From the NCBI GenBank assembly GCA_958435945.1, contig CAUBIC010000004.1:54093-118092 (forward strand): a stretch of 64,000 nucleotides of DNA. The letters are read 5' to 3'. Positions 28,471 through 36,499 of the stretch are shown one piece after another. Under the pieces are notes generated by a model, which saw only the letters and a list, made by a program, of their open reading frames with translations, did no database searches and was not told the origin of the DNA. Source of the stretch: an uncultured Collinsella sp. (lineage in GTDB: Bacteria; Actinomycetota; Coriobacteriia; Coriobacteriales; Coriobacteriaceae). Made by a program: the position numbers and the translations under genes. Each line of letters starts with the position of its first letter. Within the stretch, counting starts at the first letter, position 1.

Positions 28471-29553
28471 TTGTCTTTGTCCCATCCTTTGCCGCGCGAG
28501 CTGACGCGCCCCGTGTTTGTGGGCGACGTGCAGATAGGCGGCGGCGCGCCGGTGGTGGTTCAGTCCATGACCTGCACCGATACCGCCGACGCCCAGGCAA
28601 CGCTTGCGCAAGTGCGCGCGCTTGCCCAGGCAGGTTGTGATGTTGTGCGCGTGAGCGTGCCCACTGAGGCTGCGCTCGAGGGCTTTCGCACGATTTGTGC
28701 GGAGTCTCCGGTGCCGATCGTTGCCGATATCCACTTTAACCATAAACTCGCCATTGGTGCTGTGGAGGCCGGTGCCGCTAAGCTCCGCATCAATCCCGGC
28801 AACATTGGCGATTGGGCTAAGGTCGATGCCGTGATCGATGCCGCGGGCGCCGCTGGGTGCGCGATTCGCATTGGCGTGAACGCCGGCTCGCTTGAGCAGG
28901 ATATCGCCGAGCGCGATGACCTTACGCAGCCCGAAAAGCTTGTGATGTCGAGCGAGCGTTTCGTCAAACATTTTGAGGATCGCGGCTTTACCAATATCGT
29001 GCTTTCCGCCAAGGCTCATAGCGTGTCCACGACGCTTGACACCTATCGTGCCCTGTCGCGCGAAATCCCCCATGTTCCGCTTCATTTGGGCGTGACTGAG
29101 GCCGGAACCAAGCTCCAGGGCACCATTAAGAGCTCTGTGGGCCTGGGAATTTTGCTTTCCGAGGGCATTGGCGACACCATGCGCGTCTCGCTCACGGCCG
29201 ATCCGGTTGAGGAGCCGCCGGTCGCCTGGGGAATTTTACAGTCCCTGGGCCTGCGTCGCCGTGGTCCCGAGATCGTCTCGTGCCCCACGTGCGCTCGCTG
29301 CCAGGTCAACCTCATTCCTATCGCTGAGGAGGTCACCGAGCGGCTTAAGAACTACTCCGCGCCGCTTTCGATCGCCGTGATGGGGTGTGCGGTCAATGGC
29401 CCCGGCGAGGCCTCTGATGCCGACTTGGGTGTTGCCTGCGGACGAGGTCAGGGCCTGCTCTTTTCGCACGGCCAGATCATTGGTAAAGTAGCTGAGGACC
29501 AAATTGTCGACGCGCTTATGGCCGAGGGCGACAAGCTTATTGAGGAGAAATAA
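28471..29553 (+). CDS. ispG: 4-hydroxy-3-methylbut-2-en-1-yl diphosphate synthase (IspG)
   Basis: 360-residue [4Fe-4S] enzyme of the MEP pathway (older name GcpE). Motifs: GGGAPVVVQSMTCTDTADAQATLAQV at the N-terminus, PIVADIHFNHKLA, KLRINPGNIG, and C-terminal cluster cysteines in CPTCARC plus MGCAVNGPGEASDAD. TTG start at 28471, with GGGGAG about 9 bases upstream; the next in-frame start is two codons later. The stop is directly followed by the proS ATG. Confidence 0.95.
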   Translation: MSLSHPLPRELTRPVFVGDVQIGGGAPVVVQSMTCTDTADAQATLAQVRALAQAGCDVVRVSVPTEAALEGFRTICAESPVPIVADIHFNHKLAIGAVEAGAAKLRINPGNIGDWAKVDAVIDAAGAAGCAIRIGVNAGSLEQDIAERDDLTQPEKLVMSSERFVKHFEDRGFTNIVLSAKAHSVSTTLDTYRALSREIPHVPLHLGVTEAGTKLQGTIKSSVGLGILLSEGIGDTMRVSLTADPVEEPPVAWGILQSLGLRRRGPEIVSCPTCARCQVNLIPIAEEVTERLKNYSAPLSIAVMGCAVNGPGEASDADLGVACGRGQGLLFSHGQIIGKVAEDQIVDALMAEGDKLIEEK

Positions 29554-31275
29554 ATGACTCGAGCAATGTATATGTCTAAGCTGTATGCTCCGACGCTCAA
29601 AGAGGATCCGGCCGACGCCGAGCTTGCGAGCCATCGCCTGCTGCTCCGTGCCGGTATGATTCGCAAGGAGGCCGCCGGTCTCTATTCCTATCTGCCGCTC
29701 GCGTGGCGCTCGATTCGCAAGATCGAGAACATCGTGCGCGACGAGATGGATGCTGCCGGCGCCCAGGAGCTCATGATGCCCATCATGGTCGATGCCGAGC
29801 TGTGGCGCGAGTCCGGCCGTATCGATGCCTATGGCAAGGAGCTCGTGCGCTTTGATGACCGCCACGGCCGCGAGTTTGTGCTCGGTCCCACGCACGAGGA
29901 GACCGTGACTGCCCTGGTGCGCAATGAGCTGCGTTCCTACAAGCAGCTGCCGGTGAATCTCTATCACATCCAGGACAAGTTCCGCGACGAGTTCCGTCCT
30001 CGCTTTGGCCTGATGCGCGGTCGCGAGTTCATCATGAAGGACGCCTACAGCTTTTCCGCCACGCAGGAGAGCCTGCAGGAGGAGTACGACAAGATGAAGC
30101 AGGCCTACGCCAACATCTGCGAGCGCTGCTACATCAAGGCTCTGCCCGTCGTTGCCGACTCCGGCGAGATCGGTGGTGACACCTCCGTCGAGTACATGGC
30201 TTTGGCCGACGCCGGCGAGGCTTCGCTGGTCTACTGCGACGATTGCGGCTTTGCTGCCGATGACGAGGCGGCAAGCACCAAGGTTGTCGTGACCGAGGGC
30301 CCCGGCGACGGCACACTCACCAAGGTCGAGACTCCGGGCATGGGCACCATCGAGGCTGTTGCCAAGTTCTTCGGCTTCCCCGAGAACGGTACGCGCAAGT
30401 CCCTGGCTCTCATCGACGCCGAGGGCAAGCCTGTTGTGGCCATCGTTCCGGGCGATCATGAGCTCAACGACTGCAAGGCCGAGCACGTCTTTGGCAAGGG
30501 TTATCGCATGATGACCGACGAGGAGCTCCAGACCTACGGTCTGCATAAGGGCTTTATCGGACCGGTTAACCTGCCCGAGGGCATCCGTCTAGTGTGCGAC
30601 GAGAGTCTGCGCGAGTCCAAGCAATGGGCCTGTGGTGCCAACGAGGTCGATTATCACTTTACCGGCGCCTGCCCCGAGCGCGACTTTACCGTCGACGAGT
30701 GGGCCGACCTGGTAACCGTCGTTGCCGGCGATCCCTGCCCGCACTGCGGCAAGCCGCTCTCTGCTGCTCGCGGCATCGAGGTTTCTCAGGTGTTCCAGCT
30801 CGGTACCAAGTATTCCGAGGCCATGGGTGCCACCTTTATGGACGAGGACGGCAAGGAGAAGCCGCTTATCATGGGTTGCTACGGCGTGGGCGTGTCTCGC
30901 TCGCTCGCTGCCGTCGTGGAGCAGCACAACGACGAGCACGGTATCGTATGGCCGGTCTCCGTTGCCCCGTACGAGGTCGCGGTGATTCCGCTCGATCCCA
31001 AGAAGGAGGGGTGCGCTAGCGTCTGCGAGCAGATTGTTGATGGTCTGTGCGCCGAGGGTATCGAGGTCGTCGTCGACGATCGCGATGAGCGTCCTGGCTT
31101 TAAGTTTGCCGACAACGACCTTATGGGCTTCCCGTATCAGGTAGTGCTCGGCAAGCGTGGTCTTAAGAACGGTACCGTCGAGCTCAAGGACCGTGCCACG
31201 GGCGAGCGCGAGGATGTGGCGATCGACGAGGTCGTCGCCAAGGTCGTCGAGCTTGTGAAGCTAGCACGTCGTTAA
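29554..31275 (+). CDS. proS: Prolyl-tRNA synthetase (bacterial long form)
   Basis: 573-residue class II synthetase. It has the long-form layout: catalytic motif 1 region (SHRLLLRAGMIRKEAAGLYSYLPL), motif 2 (DKFRDEFRPRFGLMRGREFIMKDAYSF), a central YbaK-like editing domain (about 225-380), motif 3 (CYGVGVSRSLAAVVEQ) and an anticodon-binding domain. Four cysteines are seen in the inter-domain region (about 225 and 390). ATG follows ispG with no gap. A long-stem terminator ends the pyrH-proS operon. Confidence 0.95.
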   Translation: MTRAMYMSKLYAPTLKEDPADAELASHRLLLRAGMIRKEAAGLYSYLPLAWRSIRKIENIVRDEMDAAGAQELMMPIMVDAELWRESGRIDAYGKELVRFDDRHGREFVLGPTHEETVTALVRNELRSYKQLPVNLYHIQDKFRDEFRPRFGLMRGREFIMKDAYSFSATQESLQEEYDKMKQAYANICERCYIKALPVVADSGEIGGDTSVEYMALADAGEASLVYCDDCGFAADDEAASTKVVVTEGPGDGTLTKVETPGMGTIEAVAKFFGFPENGTRKSLALIDAEGKPVVAIVPGDHELNDCKAEHVFGKGYRMMTDEELQTYGLHKGFIGPVNLPEGIRLVCDESLRESKQWACGANEVDYHFTGACPERDFTVDEWADLVTVVAGDPCPHCGKPLSAARGIEVSQVFQLGTKYSEAMGATFMDEDGKEKPLIMGCYGVGVSRSLAAVVEQHNDEHGIVWPVSVAPYEVAVIPLDPKKEGCASVCEQIVDGLCAEGIEVVVDDRDERPGFKFADNDLMGFPYQVVLGKRGLKNGTVELKDRATGEREDVAIDEVVAKVVELVKLARR

Positions 31276-31306
31276 TCGACATTTCTGCTAGTAGATGTAA
31301 TTGCAG

Positions 31307-31353
31307 GACTGCTCCGCATCTTTCTTAGGATGAAATGCGGAGCAGTCTTTTTT
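31307..31353 (+). terminator. Intrinsic terminator of the pyrH-proS operon
   Basis: GACTGCTCCGCAT (31307-31319) pairs perfectly with ATGCGGAGCAGTC (31335-31347), followed by six T. Confidence 0.93.
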
Positions 31354-31377
31354 GTTGCGTGAATAAGCTCGACGGGT

Positions 31378-31421
31378 AAAGGAAAACCCCACAACCCAAA
31401 TGAGCTGCGGGGTTTTCCTTT
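31378..31421. terminator. Bidirectional terminator between proS and the kinase-like gene
   Basis: AAAGGAAAACCCC (31378-31390) is the perfect inverse complement of 31409-31421. The A-rich left arm and T-rich right arm mean it can work from either strand, for converging transcripts from proS (plus) and the adhE region (minus). Confidence 0.8.
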
Positions 31422-31453
31422 GTGCCTCCGATGCGAAATAAATCGCTCAGATA

Positions 31454-32218
31454 TTACTGATAATCGACGACGTCGATCCAGTTCTTCAGGAACTCATCGT
31501 TCACGTTGCGCTTACGAGCGAGCTCGGAAGCGGCGACGATGCTCGTCCACTGACGCACGACCTGCATGGGCATGTCGGCGCGGTCGCAGTAGAGCTCCAG
31601 GTAGGCCTCGGCCTGGTCCTTGCTGTTGAGGGCAAAGAGCAGGTAGGTGGTGGCAACGTCGGCAGCAGGGGAGCCCTGGGTGGCGTGTGCCCAGTCGCAG
31701 ACGTACAGCTGGCCGTCGTCGCCGACGATGACGTTGGAGGGGTTGAAGTCGCCGTGGCAGACCTTGAACTCCTTGGTCATGCCGTCCAGACGCTCCTGAA
31801 GGTTGTAGCGCGTGGTGGCATTGAGCTGATCGAGGCTGTCGATCATGCGGGCGAACTTATCGCGCTGACGGTTGAGCAGCGGGGAGGTGTAGCCGTGGAT
31901 CTCGATCTGGAGGTCGACGAACATCTCGAGGTACTCACCAAAGCGCTGGGGCTCGGCAGTCATCTTCTCGGCAAGGGTGGTGCCCGGAACCTTCTCGGTC
32001 ACGAGCGCCCAGCCGTTGGCGTTCTCGAGCTGGGAAACCTCGAGAGCCTTGGGGCTGCGGATGCCGCACTCATTGATGCGGGCAAGATTCAAAGCCTCGT
32101 TGAACACGTCGGAGACAGGCTTGGTCTCGTTAAAGACCTTGACGATTTTGTCGCCCAGGTCGTAAACGACCTTGTTGCCACGGCGGACGAGCTCGGTCTT
32201 GGAATCGGGTAGCAGCAT
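31454..32218 (-). CDS. Aminoglycoside phosphotransferase-fold kinase, substrate unknown
   Basis: 254-residue APH/choline-kinase-fold protein. An N-terminal ATP lobe carries GDKIVKVFNE (the putative ATP lysine). The catalytic loop CHGDFNPSNVIV matches the APH HGDxxxxN motif, and the metal aspartate is in CDWAHATQGSPAAD. It lies just downstream of adhE on the same strand, with a strong stem-loop between. GAAAGGA precedes the ATG. APH-fold proteins also phosphorylate sugars, choline, homoserine and methylthioribose, so resistance should not be assumed; the substrate is not readable from sequence. Confidence 0.75.
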   Translation of the reverse strand: MLLPDSKTELVRRGNKVVYDLGDKIVKVFNETKPVSDVFNEALNLARINECGIRSPKALEVSQLENANGWALVTEKVPGTTLAEKMTAEPQRFGEYLEMFVDLQIEIHGYTSPLLNRQRDKFARMIDSLDQLNATTRYNLQERLDGMTKEFKVCHGDFNPSNVIVGDDGQLYVCDWAHATQGSPAADVATTYLLFALNSKDQAEAYLELYCDRADMPMQVVRQWTSIVAASELARKRNVNDEFLKNWIDVVDYQ

Positions 32219-32250
32219 GGTTGCATCCTTTCAACGATGCGATAGAAGCG

Positions 32251-32289
32251 ACGGCGGGGGTGTGTGAAACACCCGTGCACCCCCGCCGT
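32251..32289 (-). other. Strong GC stem-loop between adhE and the kinase-like gene
   Basis: ACGGCGGGGGTG (32251-32262) pairs perfectly over 12 bp with 32278-32289. In the minus-strand transcript no U-run follows, so it is not a classical terminator; it may protect or process the adhE mRNA or reduce read-through into the kinase-like gene. An alternative inner GGGTGT/ACACCC pairing exists. Confidence 0.6.
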
Positions 32290-32306
32290 TAAAAACCGTG
32301 CTAAAA

Positions 32307-34955
32307 CTAGCAGACGGCGTAGTCCTGGGGCTCGCGGCCGTAGTAGGCGTCCAGGTAGAGCTCCTTGATCTCGCTCATGAGCGGGTAGCGCGGGTTAGCG
32401 CCGGTGCACTGGTCGTTGAATGCCTGCTCGGTCATCTCGTCGAGGGTGTCGAGGAAGTACTGCTCATCGACACCGTAGTCGGCGATGGTCTTCTTGACGC
32501 CGATGAAGTCCTTGAGCTCCTCGAGCTTCGTGATGAAGTTCTCGAAGACCTCCTTGTCGTCCTTGCCCTCGATGCCGCAGTACTTGGCCATCTCGGCGTA
32601 GTTGTGCAGCGCGTTGGGGTAAGGATACTGGGAGAAGGTACCCATCTTGACGGGAGCCTCGGCGGCGTTGTAGCGCATAACGCGGGTCAGGATGACGGCG
32701 TTTGCGAGGCCGTGGGGCAGGTGATGGAAAGCGCCGAGCTTGTGGGCCATGGAGTGGTTGAGGCCCAGGAAGGCATTGGCGAAGGCCATACCGGCCATGC
32801 AGGAGGCGTTGTGCATCTCCTCGCGGGCATGCGGGTCCTTGGCGCCGTTCGTGAAGCTGGAGGGCAGGTTCTCGAAGACGAGCTTGGCAGCGCGCTCGGA
32901 GAGACCCTTGGTGTAGTCGGAAGCCATGATGGAGACGTAGGACTCGATGGCGTGGGTCATGACATCGATGCCGGAGGCAGCGGTCAGGCCGCGCGGGGCG
33001 GTCATGCAGTTGTCGGCGTCGACGATAGCCATGTTGGGGAGCAGCGCGTAGTCGGCGAGCGGCCACTTGATGCCGGTCTCCTTGTCGGTGATGATGGCGA
33101 ACGGCGTGCACTCGGAGCCGGTACCCGAAGAGGTCGGGACGGCGACGAAGTAGGCCTTCTTGCCCATCTCAGGGAAGGTGAAGATACGCTTGCGGATGTC
33201 CATGAAGTCCATGGCCATGTCCTCGAACTTGCACTCGGGGTGCTCGTACATCATCCACATGATCTTGCCGGCGTCCATAGCGGAGCCACCGCCGACGGCG
33301 ATGATGACGTCAGGCTCAAAGAGAGCCATCTGCTTGGCGCCGCGACGTGCGCACTGCAGCGACGGATCGGGCTCGACGTCGTAGAAGCAGTCGTGGGCGA
33401 TGCCCATCTCGTCGAGCTTGGCCTCGATGGCGCGGGTGTTGCCATTCTTGAAGAGGAACTGGTCGGTGACGATGAAGGCGCGCTTCTTGCCCATGACGGT
33501 ACCGAGCTCGTCGAGGGCGACGGGCGTGGAACCCTTCTTGAAGTAGACCTTCTCGGGAGCGCGGAACCACAGCATGTTCTCACGGCGCTCGGCCACAGTC
33601 TTAACGTTGATCAAGTGCTTCACCCCAACGTTCTCGGAGACGGAGTTGCCGCCCCAGGAGCCGCAGCCCAGGGTCAGAGACGGCTTCATGCCAAAGTTGT
33701 ACAGGTCACCGATGCCGCCGTGCGAAGACGGGGTGTTGATGACGATACGGCAGGCCTTCATGACGTGCTCGAACAGGCTGATCTTCTCGGCCTGGGCGGG
33801 GTGCACGTACAGAGAGGCGGTGTGGCCCGGGCCACCGGCGAGCACCAGGTGCTCGGCCTTGTCGACGGCCTCCTGGAAGTCCTTGGCGTGGTACATGGCC
33901 AGGACCGGGGAGAGCTTCTCGTGGGAGAACTCCTCCTTGGCGGGGTCGGTGGAGGTGACCTCGGCGATCAGGATCTTGGTCTTGGCGGGAACCTCGATGC
34001 CGGCGAGCTCGGCGATCTTGGCGGCAGCCATGCCGGGGATGCGGTGATCGAGGGCGCCGTTCTTGAACATGGCGGCACGCAGGGCCTCCATCTCGGCACC
34101 CTGCTTGACGAAGTAGCAGCCGCGCTTCTGGAACTCGGCCTTGACCTGGTCATAGATGGTGTCGATGACGGTCACGGACTGCTCGGAAGCGCAGATCATG
34201 CCGTTGTCGAAGGTCTTGGAGTGGATGATGGAGTTGACGGCGAGCAGCACGTCGGCGGTGTCGTCGATGACGACCGGGGTGTTACCGGCGCCAACGCCCA
34301 GGGCGGGCTTGCCCGAGGAGTAGGCGGCCTTGACCATGCCCGGGCCACCGGTGGCGAGGATGATGTCGACGTCGCGCATGACCATGTTGGTCAGCTCGAT
34401 GGAGGGGACATCGACCCAGCCGATGATGCCCTCGGGGGCACCGGCCTTGACGGCGGCGTCAAGCACAAGCTTGGCGGCGGCGATGGTGCACTTGGCGGCA
34501 GCCGGGTGCGGGGAGATGATGATGGCGTTGCGGGTCTTCAGGCTGATCAGCGTCTTGAAGATCGCGGTGGAGGTGGGGTTGGTCGTCGGGATGACGGCGC
34601 CCACGATGCCGATGGGCTCGGCGATCTTGGTGATGCCGTAAGCCTCGTCGCGCTCCAGGACACCACAGGTCTTGGTGTTCTTGTAAGCGTTGTAGATGTA
34701 CTCTGCGGCGTAGTGGTTCTTGATGACCTTGTCCTCAAGAACGCCGCGGCCGGTCTCCTCGATGGCCATCTTCGCCAACGGGATACGAGCCTTGTTGGCG
34801 GCCATGGCGGCCTCGTAGAAGATCTTGTCGACCTGCTCCTGCGTGTACGTAGCAAAAAGCGCCTGGGCCTCTCGCATCTGAGCGAGCTTAGCCTCAAGCG
34901 CCTCTACGTTGTCCACAATTGCGGGAGTAGTGTTTTCCGGTGACTTTTTCACCAT
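32307..34955 (-). CDS. adhE: Bifunctional acetaldehyde-CoA/alcohol dehydrogenase AdhE
   Basis: 882-residue fermentation enzyme reducing acetyl-CoA to acetaldehyde and then ethanol with NADH. The N-terminal aldehyde-dehydrogenase domain (about 1-440) has IGIVGAVIPTTNPTSTAIFK, GVGAGNTPVVID and the catalytic cysteine in NGMICASEQS (C255). The C-terminal iron alcohol dehydrogenase domain has VIAVGGGSAMDAGKIMWM and histidine ligands in NHSMAHKLGAFHHLPHGLANA. Length is typical. AdhE commonly assembles into spirosomes. It has its own promoter and an upstream palindrome. A long antisense frame over it is a shadow. Confidence 0.97.
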   Translation of the reverse strand: MVKKSPENTTPAIVDNVEALEAKLAQMREAQALFATYTQEQVDKIFYEAAMAANKARIPLAKMAIEETGRGVLEDKVIKNHYAAEYIYNAYKNTKTCGVLERDEAYGITKIAEPIGIVGAVIPTTNPTSTAIFKTLISLKTRNAIIISPHPAAAKCTIAAAKLVLDAAVKAGAPEGIIGWVDVPSIELTNMVMRDVDIILATGGPGMVKAAYSSGKPALGVGAGNTPVVIDDTADVLLAVNSIIHSKTFDNGMICASEQSVTVIDTIYDQVKAEFQKRGCYFVKQGAEMEALRAAMFKNGALDHRIPGMAAAKIAELAGIEVPAKTKILIAEVTSTDPAKEEFSHEKLSPVLAMYHAKDFQEAVDKAEHLVLAGGPGHTASLYVHPAQAEKISLFEHVMKACRIVINTPSSHGGIGDLYNFGMKPSLTLGCGSWGGNSVSENVGVKHLINVKTVAERRENMLWFRAPEKVYFKKGSTPVALDELGTVMGKKRAFIVTDQFLFKNGNTRAIEAKLDEMGIAHDCFYDVEPDPSLQCARRGAKQMALFEPDVIIAVGGGSAMDAGKIMWMMYEHPECKFEDMAMDFMDIRKRIFTFPEMGKKAYFVAVPTSSGTGSECTPFAIITDKETGIKWPLADYALLPNMAIVDADNCMTAPRGLTAASGIDVMTHAIESYVSIMASDYTKGLSERAAKLVFENLPSSFTNGAKDPHAREEMHNASCMAGMAFANAFLGLNHSMAHKLGAFHHLPHGLANAVILTRVMRYNAAEAPVKMGTFSQYPYPNALHNYAEMAKYCGIEGKDDKEVFENFITKLEELKDFIGVKKTIADYGVDEQYFLDTLDEMTEQAFNDQCTGANPRYPLMSEIKELYLDAYYGREPQDYAVC

Positions 34956-34995
34956 TTGTGTCTCCTTGCGATCGGAGATTTACCCTACGCCTTGC

Positions 34996-35004
34996 ATGAT
35001 AGCA
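34996..35004 (-). promoter_or_regulatory. Extended -10 promoter of adhE
   Basis: On the minus strand TGCTATCAT is the same element as before rpsB and pyrH. It is embedded in the inverted repeat CTTGC-N6-GCAAG (34991-35006), which could be an operator covering the -10. It lies about 40 bases before the adhE start; an AAGGAG site precedes the ATG. Confidence 0.6.
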
Positions 35005-35047
35005 AGAAATTAATCGGCGAACGGTCAGATTCCTGTAAAAGGCACAC

Positions 35048-35077
35048 TAAAACGCTTCAATTTAATGAAGCGTTTTA
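35048..35077. promoter_or_regulatory. Palindrome upstream of adhE, candidate operator
   Basis: AAAACGCTTCA (35049-35059) and TGAAGCGTTTT (35066-35076) are perfect inverse complements around an ATTTAA centre, with one more T-A pair outside. The centre is about 75 bases upstream of the predicted adhE transcription start. It does not match the Rex consensus (TTGTGAA-type), so an unidentified regulator is inferred. A weak bidirectional terminator is the alternative. Confidence 0.5.
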
Positions 35078-35106
35078 ACTAAACAATCCGCCTGCTGCAT
35101 CCCCTC

Positions 35107-35166
35107 GCTTATTGGGGACGGCTTACATGAGTGCTTTCGCTTATGGTAAGCCCGTCCCCAATAAGC
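35107..35166. repeat. REP-like imperfect inverted repeat
   Basis: Arms 35107-35126 and 35145-35166 are inverse complements over about 20 bases apart from one extra G, with an 18-base loop. Each arm contains the GGGGACGG / CCGTCCCC core. Cores of this kind are found in repeats near REP-associated tyrosine transposases in other genomes (general knowledge). Only one copy is seen in this window. Confidence 0.5.
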
Positions 35167-35168
35167 AC

Positions 35169-35201
35169 AAAAAGGCGCCCTCCGTAGGGGAGGGCGCCTT
35201 T
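35169..35201 (-). terminator. Intrinsic terminator of rpmB
   Basis: A 13-bp perfect stem (35171-35183 with 35189-35201, AAAGGCGCCCTCC arm) and, on the minus strand, a run of U after it. The plus strand lacks a T-run. Confidence 0.9.
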
Positions 35202-35269
35202 GGTAAGTTCTATGTGAACGCGAGGTCTTTGACCCGGAGAGTCCGAGGTACTTGTTGGTAAGACCTTAT

Positions 35270-35458
35270 TTAGGAGCGCGCAACCTTGCCGGACTTGAGG
35301 CAGGTGGAGCAAACGTTCATCTTGCGACGGTGACCATCGACGACGACGTAGACGCGCTGGATGTTGGGGCGGAACTTACGGTTGGTGACGCGGTGAGAGT
35401 GGCTGATGGAGCGACCGGCAACGGGGTGCTTACCGCAAACTTCGCAAACTTTGGACAT
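35270..35458 (-). CDS. rpmB: 50S ribosomal protein bL28
   Basis: 62-residue large-subunit protein. MSKVCEVCGKHPVAGRSISHS and FRPNIQRVYVVVDGHRRKMNVC are diagnostic. It keeps both cysteine pairs (CEVC and CSTC), so it is the zinc-binding C+ form. ATG at 35458 is chosen: GGAGGGTC precedes it, and upstream in-frame codons are not conserved. It is monocistronic with its own promoter and terminator. Confidence 0.96.
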   Translation of the reverse strand: MSKVCEVCGKHPVAGRSISHSHRVTNRKFRPNIQRVYVVVDGHRRKMNVCSTCLKSGKVARS

Positions 35459-35512
35459 AACTGACCCTCCTTGGGCGACAAACGAACATGTCGCGTTAAC
35501 AAACAAGCCTGA

Positions 35513-35521
35513 ACTATAGCA
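35513..35521 (-). promoter_or_regulatory. Extended -10 promoter of rpmB
   Basis: Minus-strand TGCTATAGT, identical to the element before rpsT, about 55 bases upstream of the rpmB ATG. No clear -35 is present. Confidence 0.6.
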
Positions 35522-35749
35522 CAGAAGCAGCTCCCTGTGCGTAATCTACACAGAGATATTTCTCTTTTGGCGATAGTGCCCACGCCACGGCCCTGGACGT
35601 AGATCCGATTTGCGTGCAGCAGAGGGGATTATGCCAGCTCGTGTGTGCGTTTTCAAGCTCGTCCCACAAATATATATAGGTTTATTGAGCGTAGGGCTCC
35701 GTTTACGGAATGCTCTGTATTTATGCTCGCAATTCAGCTTGAGGTTGGC

Positions 35750-35755
35750 TACACT
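35750..35755 (+). promoter_or_regulatory. Candidate -10 of the pyr operon
   Basis: TACACT, with a weak TCGCAA 17 bases upstream. Transcription would start near 35762, immediately before the structured leader. Confidence 0.4.
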
Positions 35756-35761
35756 ATCCCT

Positions 35762-35910
35762 TGACCATTAAAGGGGTACGAGATACCCACATGGAATTAC
35801 ATAGCTGCCAAAGAGCAGCCCTTCCTGTGGGTGTCTGGTTCCGCTTTGAGCGGTCGGGCATCTATTTTTTTGACTGTGTCAGCAGTCAAGACATGTGAGG
35901 AAGGAGATCG
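35762..35910 (+). promoter_or_regulatory. Structured pyr operon leader, candidate attenuator
   Basis: The segment AGATACCCACA (35781-35791) can pair with TGTGGGTGTCT (35826-35836; 11 bp with one G-U). Part of it can instead pair with the upstream GGGTA (35774-35778) or with GGGCATCT (35856-35863), which directly precedes TATTTTTTTG. A TTGACTG/CAGTCAA hairpin follows just before the pyrR ribosome-binding site (AGGAAGGAG). Competing pairings ahead of a U-run fit transcription attenuation. PyrR controls such leaders in Bacillus, but the canonical PyrR-binding loop was not recognised. Confidence 0.5.
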
Positions 35911-36495
35911 ATGGGCACGACTTCCCCCAAGGCGGTCATTATGGACGAGACCGCCGTCAATCGAGCGATGACCCGCATCGCGCACGAGATTCTCGAGCGC
36001 AACGAGGGCTGTGAAGACCTCGCTCTGGTCGGCATCGTCACGCGCGGCGACCTTCTGGCAAAGAAGCTCGCCGAGGAGATCAAGGAGATCGAGGGCGTCG
36101 ACGTTCCGCTCGGCAGCCTCGACATCAGCTTCTACCGCGATGACTACGCTACCAATTTCGCTCCCGCGATCCACGCCACCAACATTCCCTTTAGCGTCGA
36201 CGGCAAACGCGTCGTGCTGGTGGACGACATCCTGTATACGGGCCGTACCATTCGCGCCGCTCTCGACGCCGTCATGGACCTGGGCCGTCCGAGCCGTATT
36301 GAGCTGGCAGTTCTCGTTGACCGCGGCCACCGTGAGCTCCCCATCTCGCCGGACTTTGTCGGCAAGAACGTTCCCTCGTCGCATGAGGAGAACGTGCACC
36401 TATATATGAAGGAAGTCGACGGCCACACCGCCGTCGAGATTAACGACGTCGCGCCGGGTTCCCACGTGGGCTCCGCGCCGCTGGGAGGTGAGTAG
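35911..36495 (+). CDS. pyrR: PyrR, bifunctional pyr regulator / uracil phosphoribosyltransferase
   Basis: 194-residue PRTase-fold protein. The PRPP-binding motif VVLVDDILYTGRTIRAALD and the N-terminal LVGIVTRGDLLAKKLAEEI are diagnostic. In the family UMP/UTP binding promotes binding to the pyr mRNA leader and shuts the operon down; some members also convert uracil to UMP. The C-terminus is about 12 residues longer than the Bacillus protein. It heads the pyrR-B-C-K-D-F operon behind a structured leader. Confidence 0.93.
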   Translation: MGTTSPKAVIMDETAVNRAMTRIAHEILERNEGCEDLALVGIVTRGDLLAKKLAEEIKEIEGVDVPLGSLDISFYRDDYATNFAPAIHATNIPFSVDGKRVVLVDDILYTGRTIRAALDAVMDLGRPSRIELAVLVDRGHRELPISPDFVGKNVPSSHEENVHLYMKEVDGHTAVEINDVAPGSHVGSAPLGGE

Positions 36496-36499
36496 TACC

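Larger units (their letters stand above)
34956..35269. other. 314-base intergenic region between adhE and rpmB
   Basis: No gene was found here. From left to right it holds the adhE ribosome-binding site and extended -10, an 11-12-bp palindrome at 35048-35077, a REP-like inverted repeat at 35107-35166, the rpmB terminator at 35169-35201, and the rpmB 3' untranslated end with a weak AGGTCTT/AAGACCT hairpin. It is distinctly AT-richer than the flanking genes between about 35000 and 35100. Confidence 0.7.
35459..35760. other. Divergent intergenic region rpmB / pyrR
   Basis: No gene is seen. It contains the rpmB ribosome-binding site and its extended -10 (35513-35521, minus), then about 200 bases with no recognised element, including an AT-rich patch with ATATATATA near 35670, and finally the candidate pyr -10 at 35750-35755 (plus). 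Confidence 0.6.

Noticed and set aside
31454..32218. Annotation as an aminoglycoside-resistance gene
   Set aside because: Only the general APH fold motifs are visible; the context is fermentation and core genes, and APH-fold kinases have many non-antibiotic substrates.
32298..34943. An 881-codon open frame on the plus strand opposite adhE
   Set aside because: It mirrors adhE almost exactly. Its translation is a low-complexity mix of Val, Gly, Leu, Asp and His produced by antisense reading of GC-rich codons, with no family motif and no ribosome-binding site. AdhE on the other strand is unmistakable.
35207..35268. A possible tRNA-like fold after rpmB
   Set aside because: Only one AGGTCTT/AAGACCT stem can be formed; there is no T-loop GTTCGA or acceptor stem.
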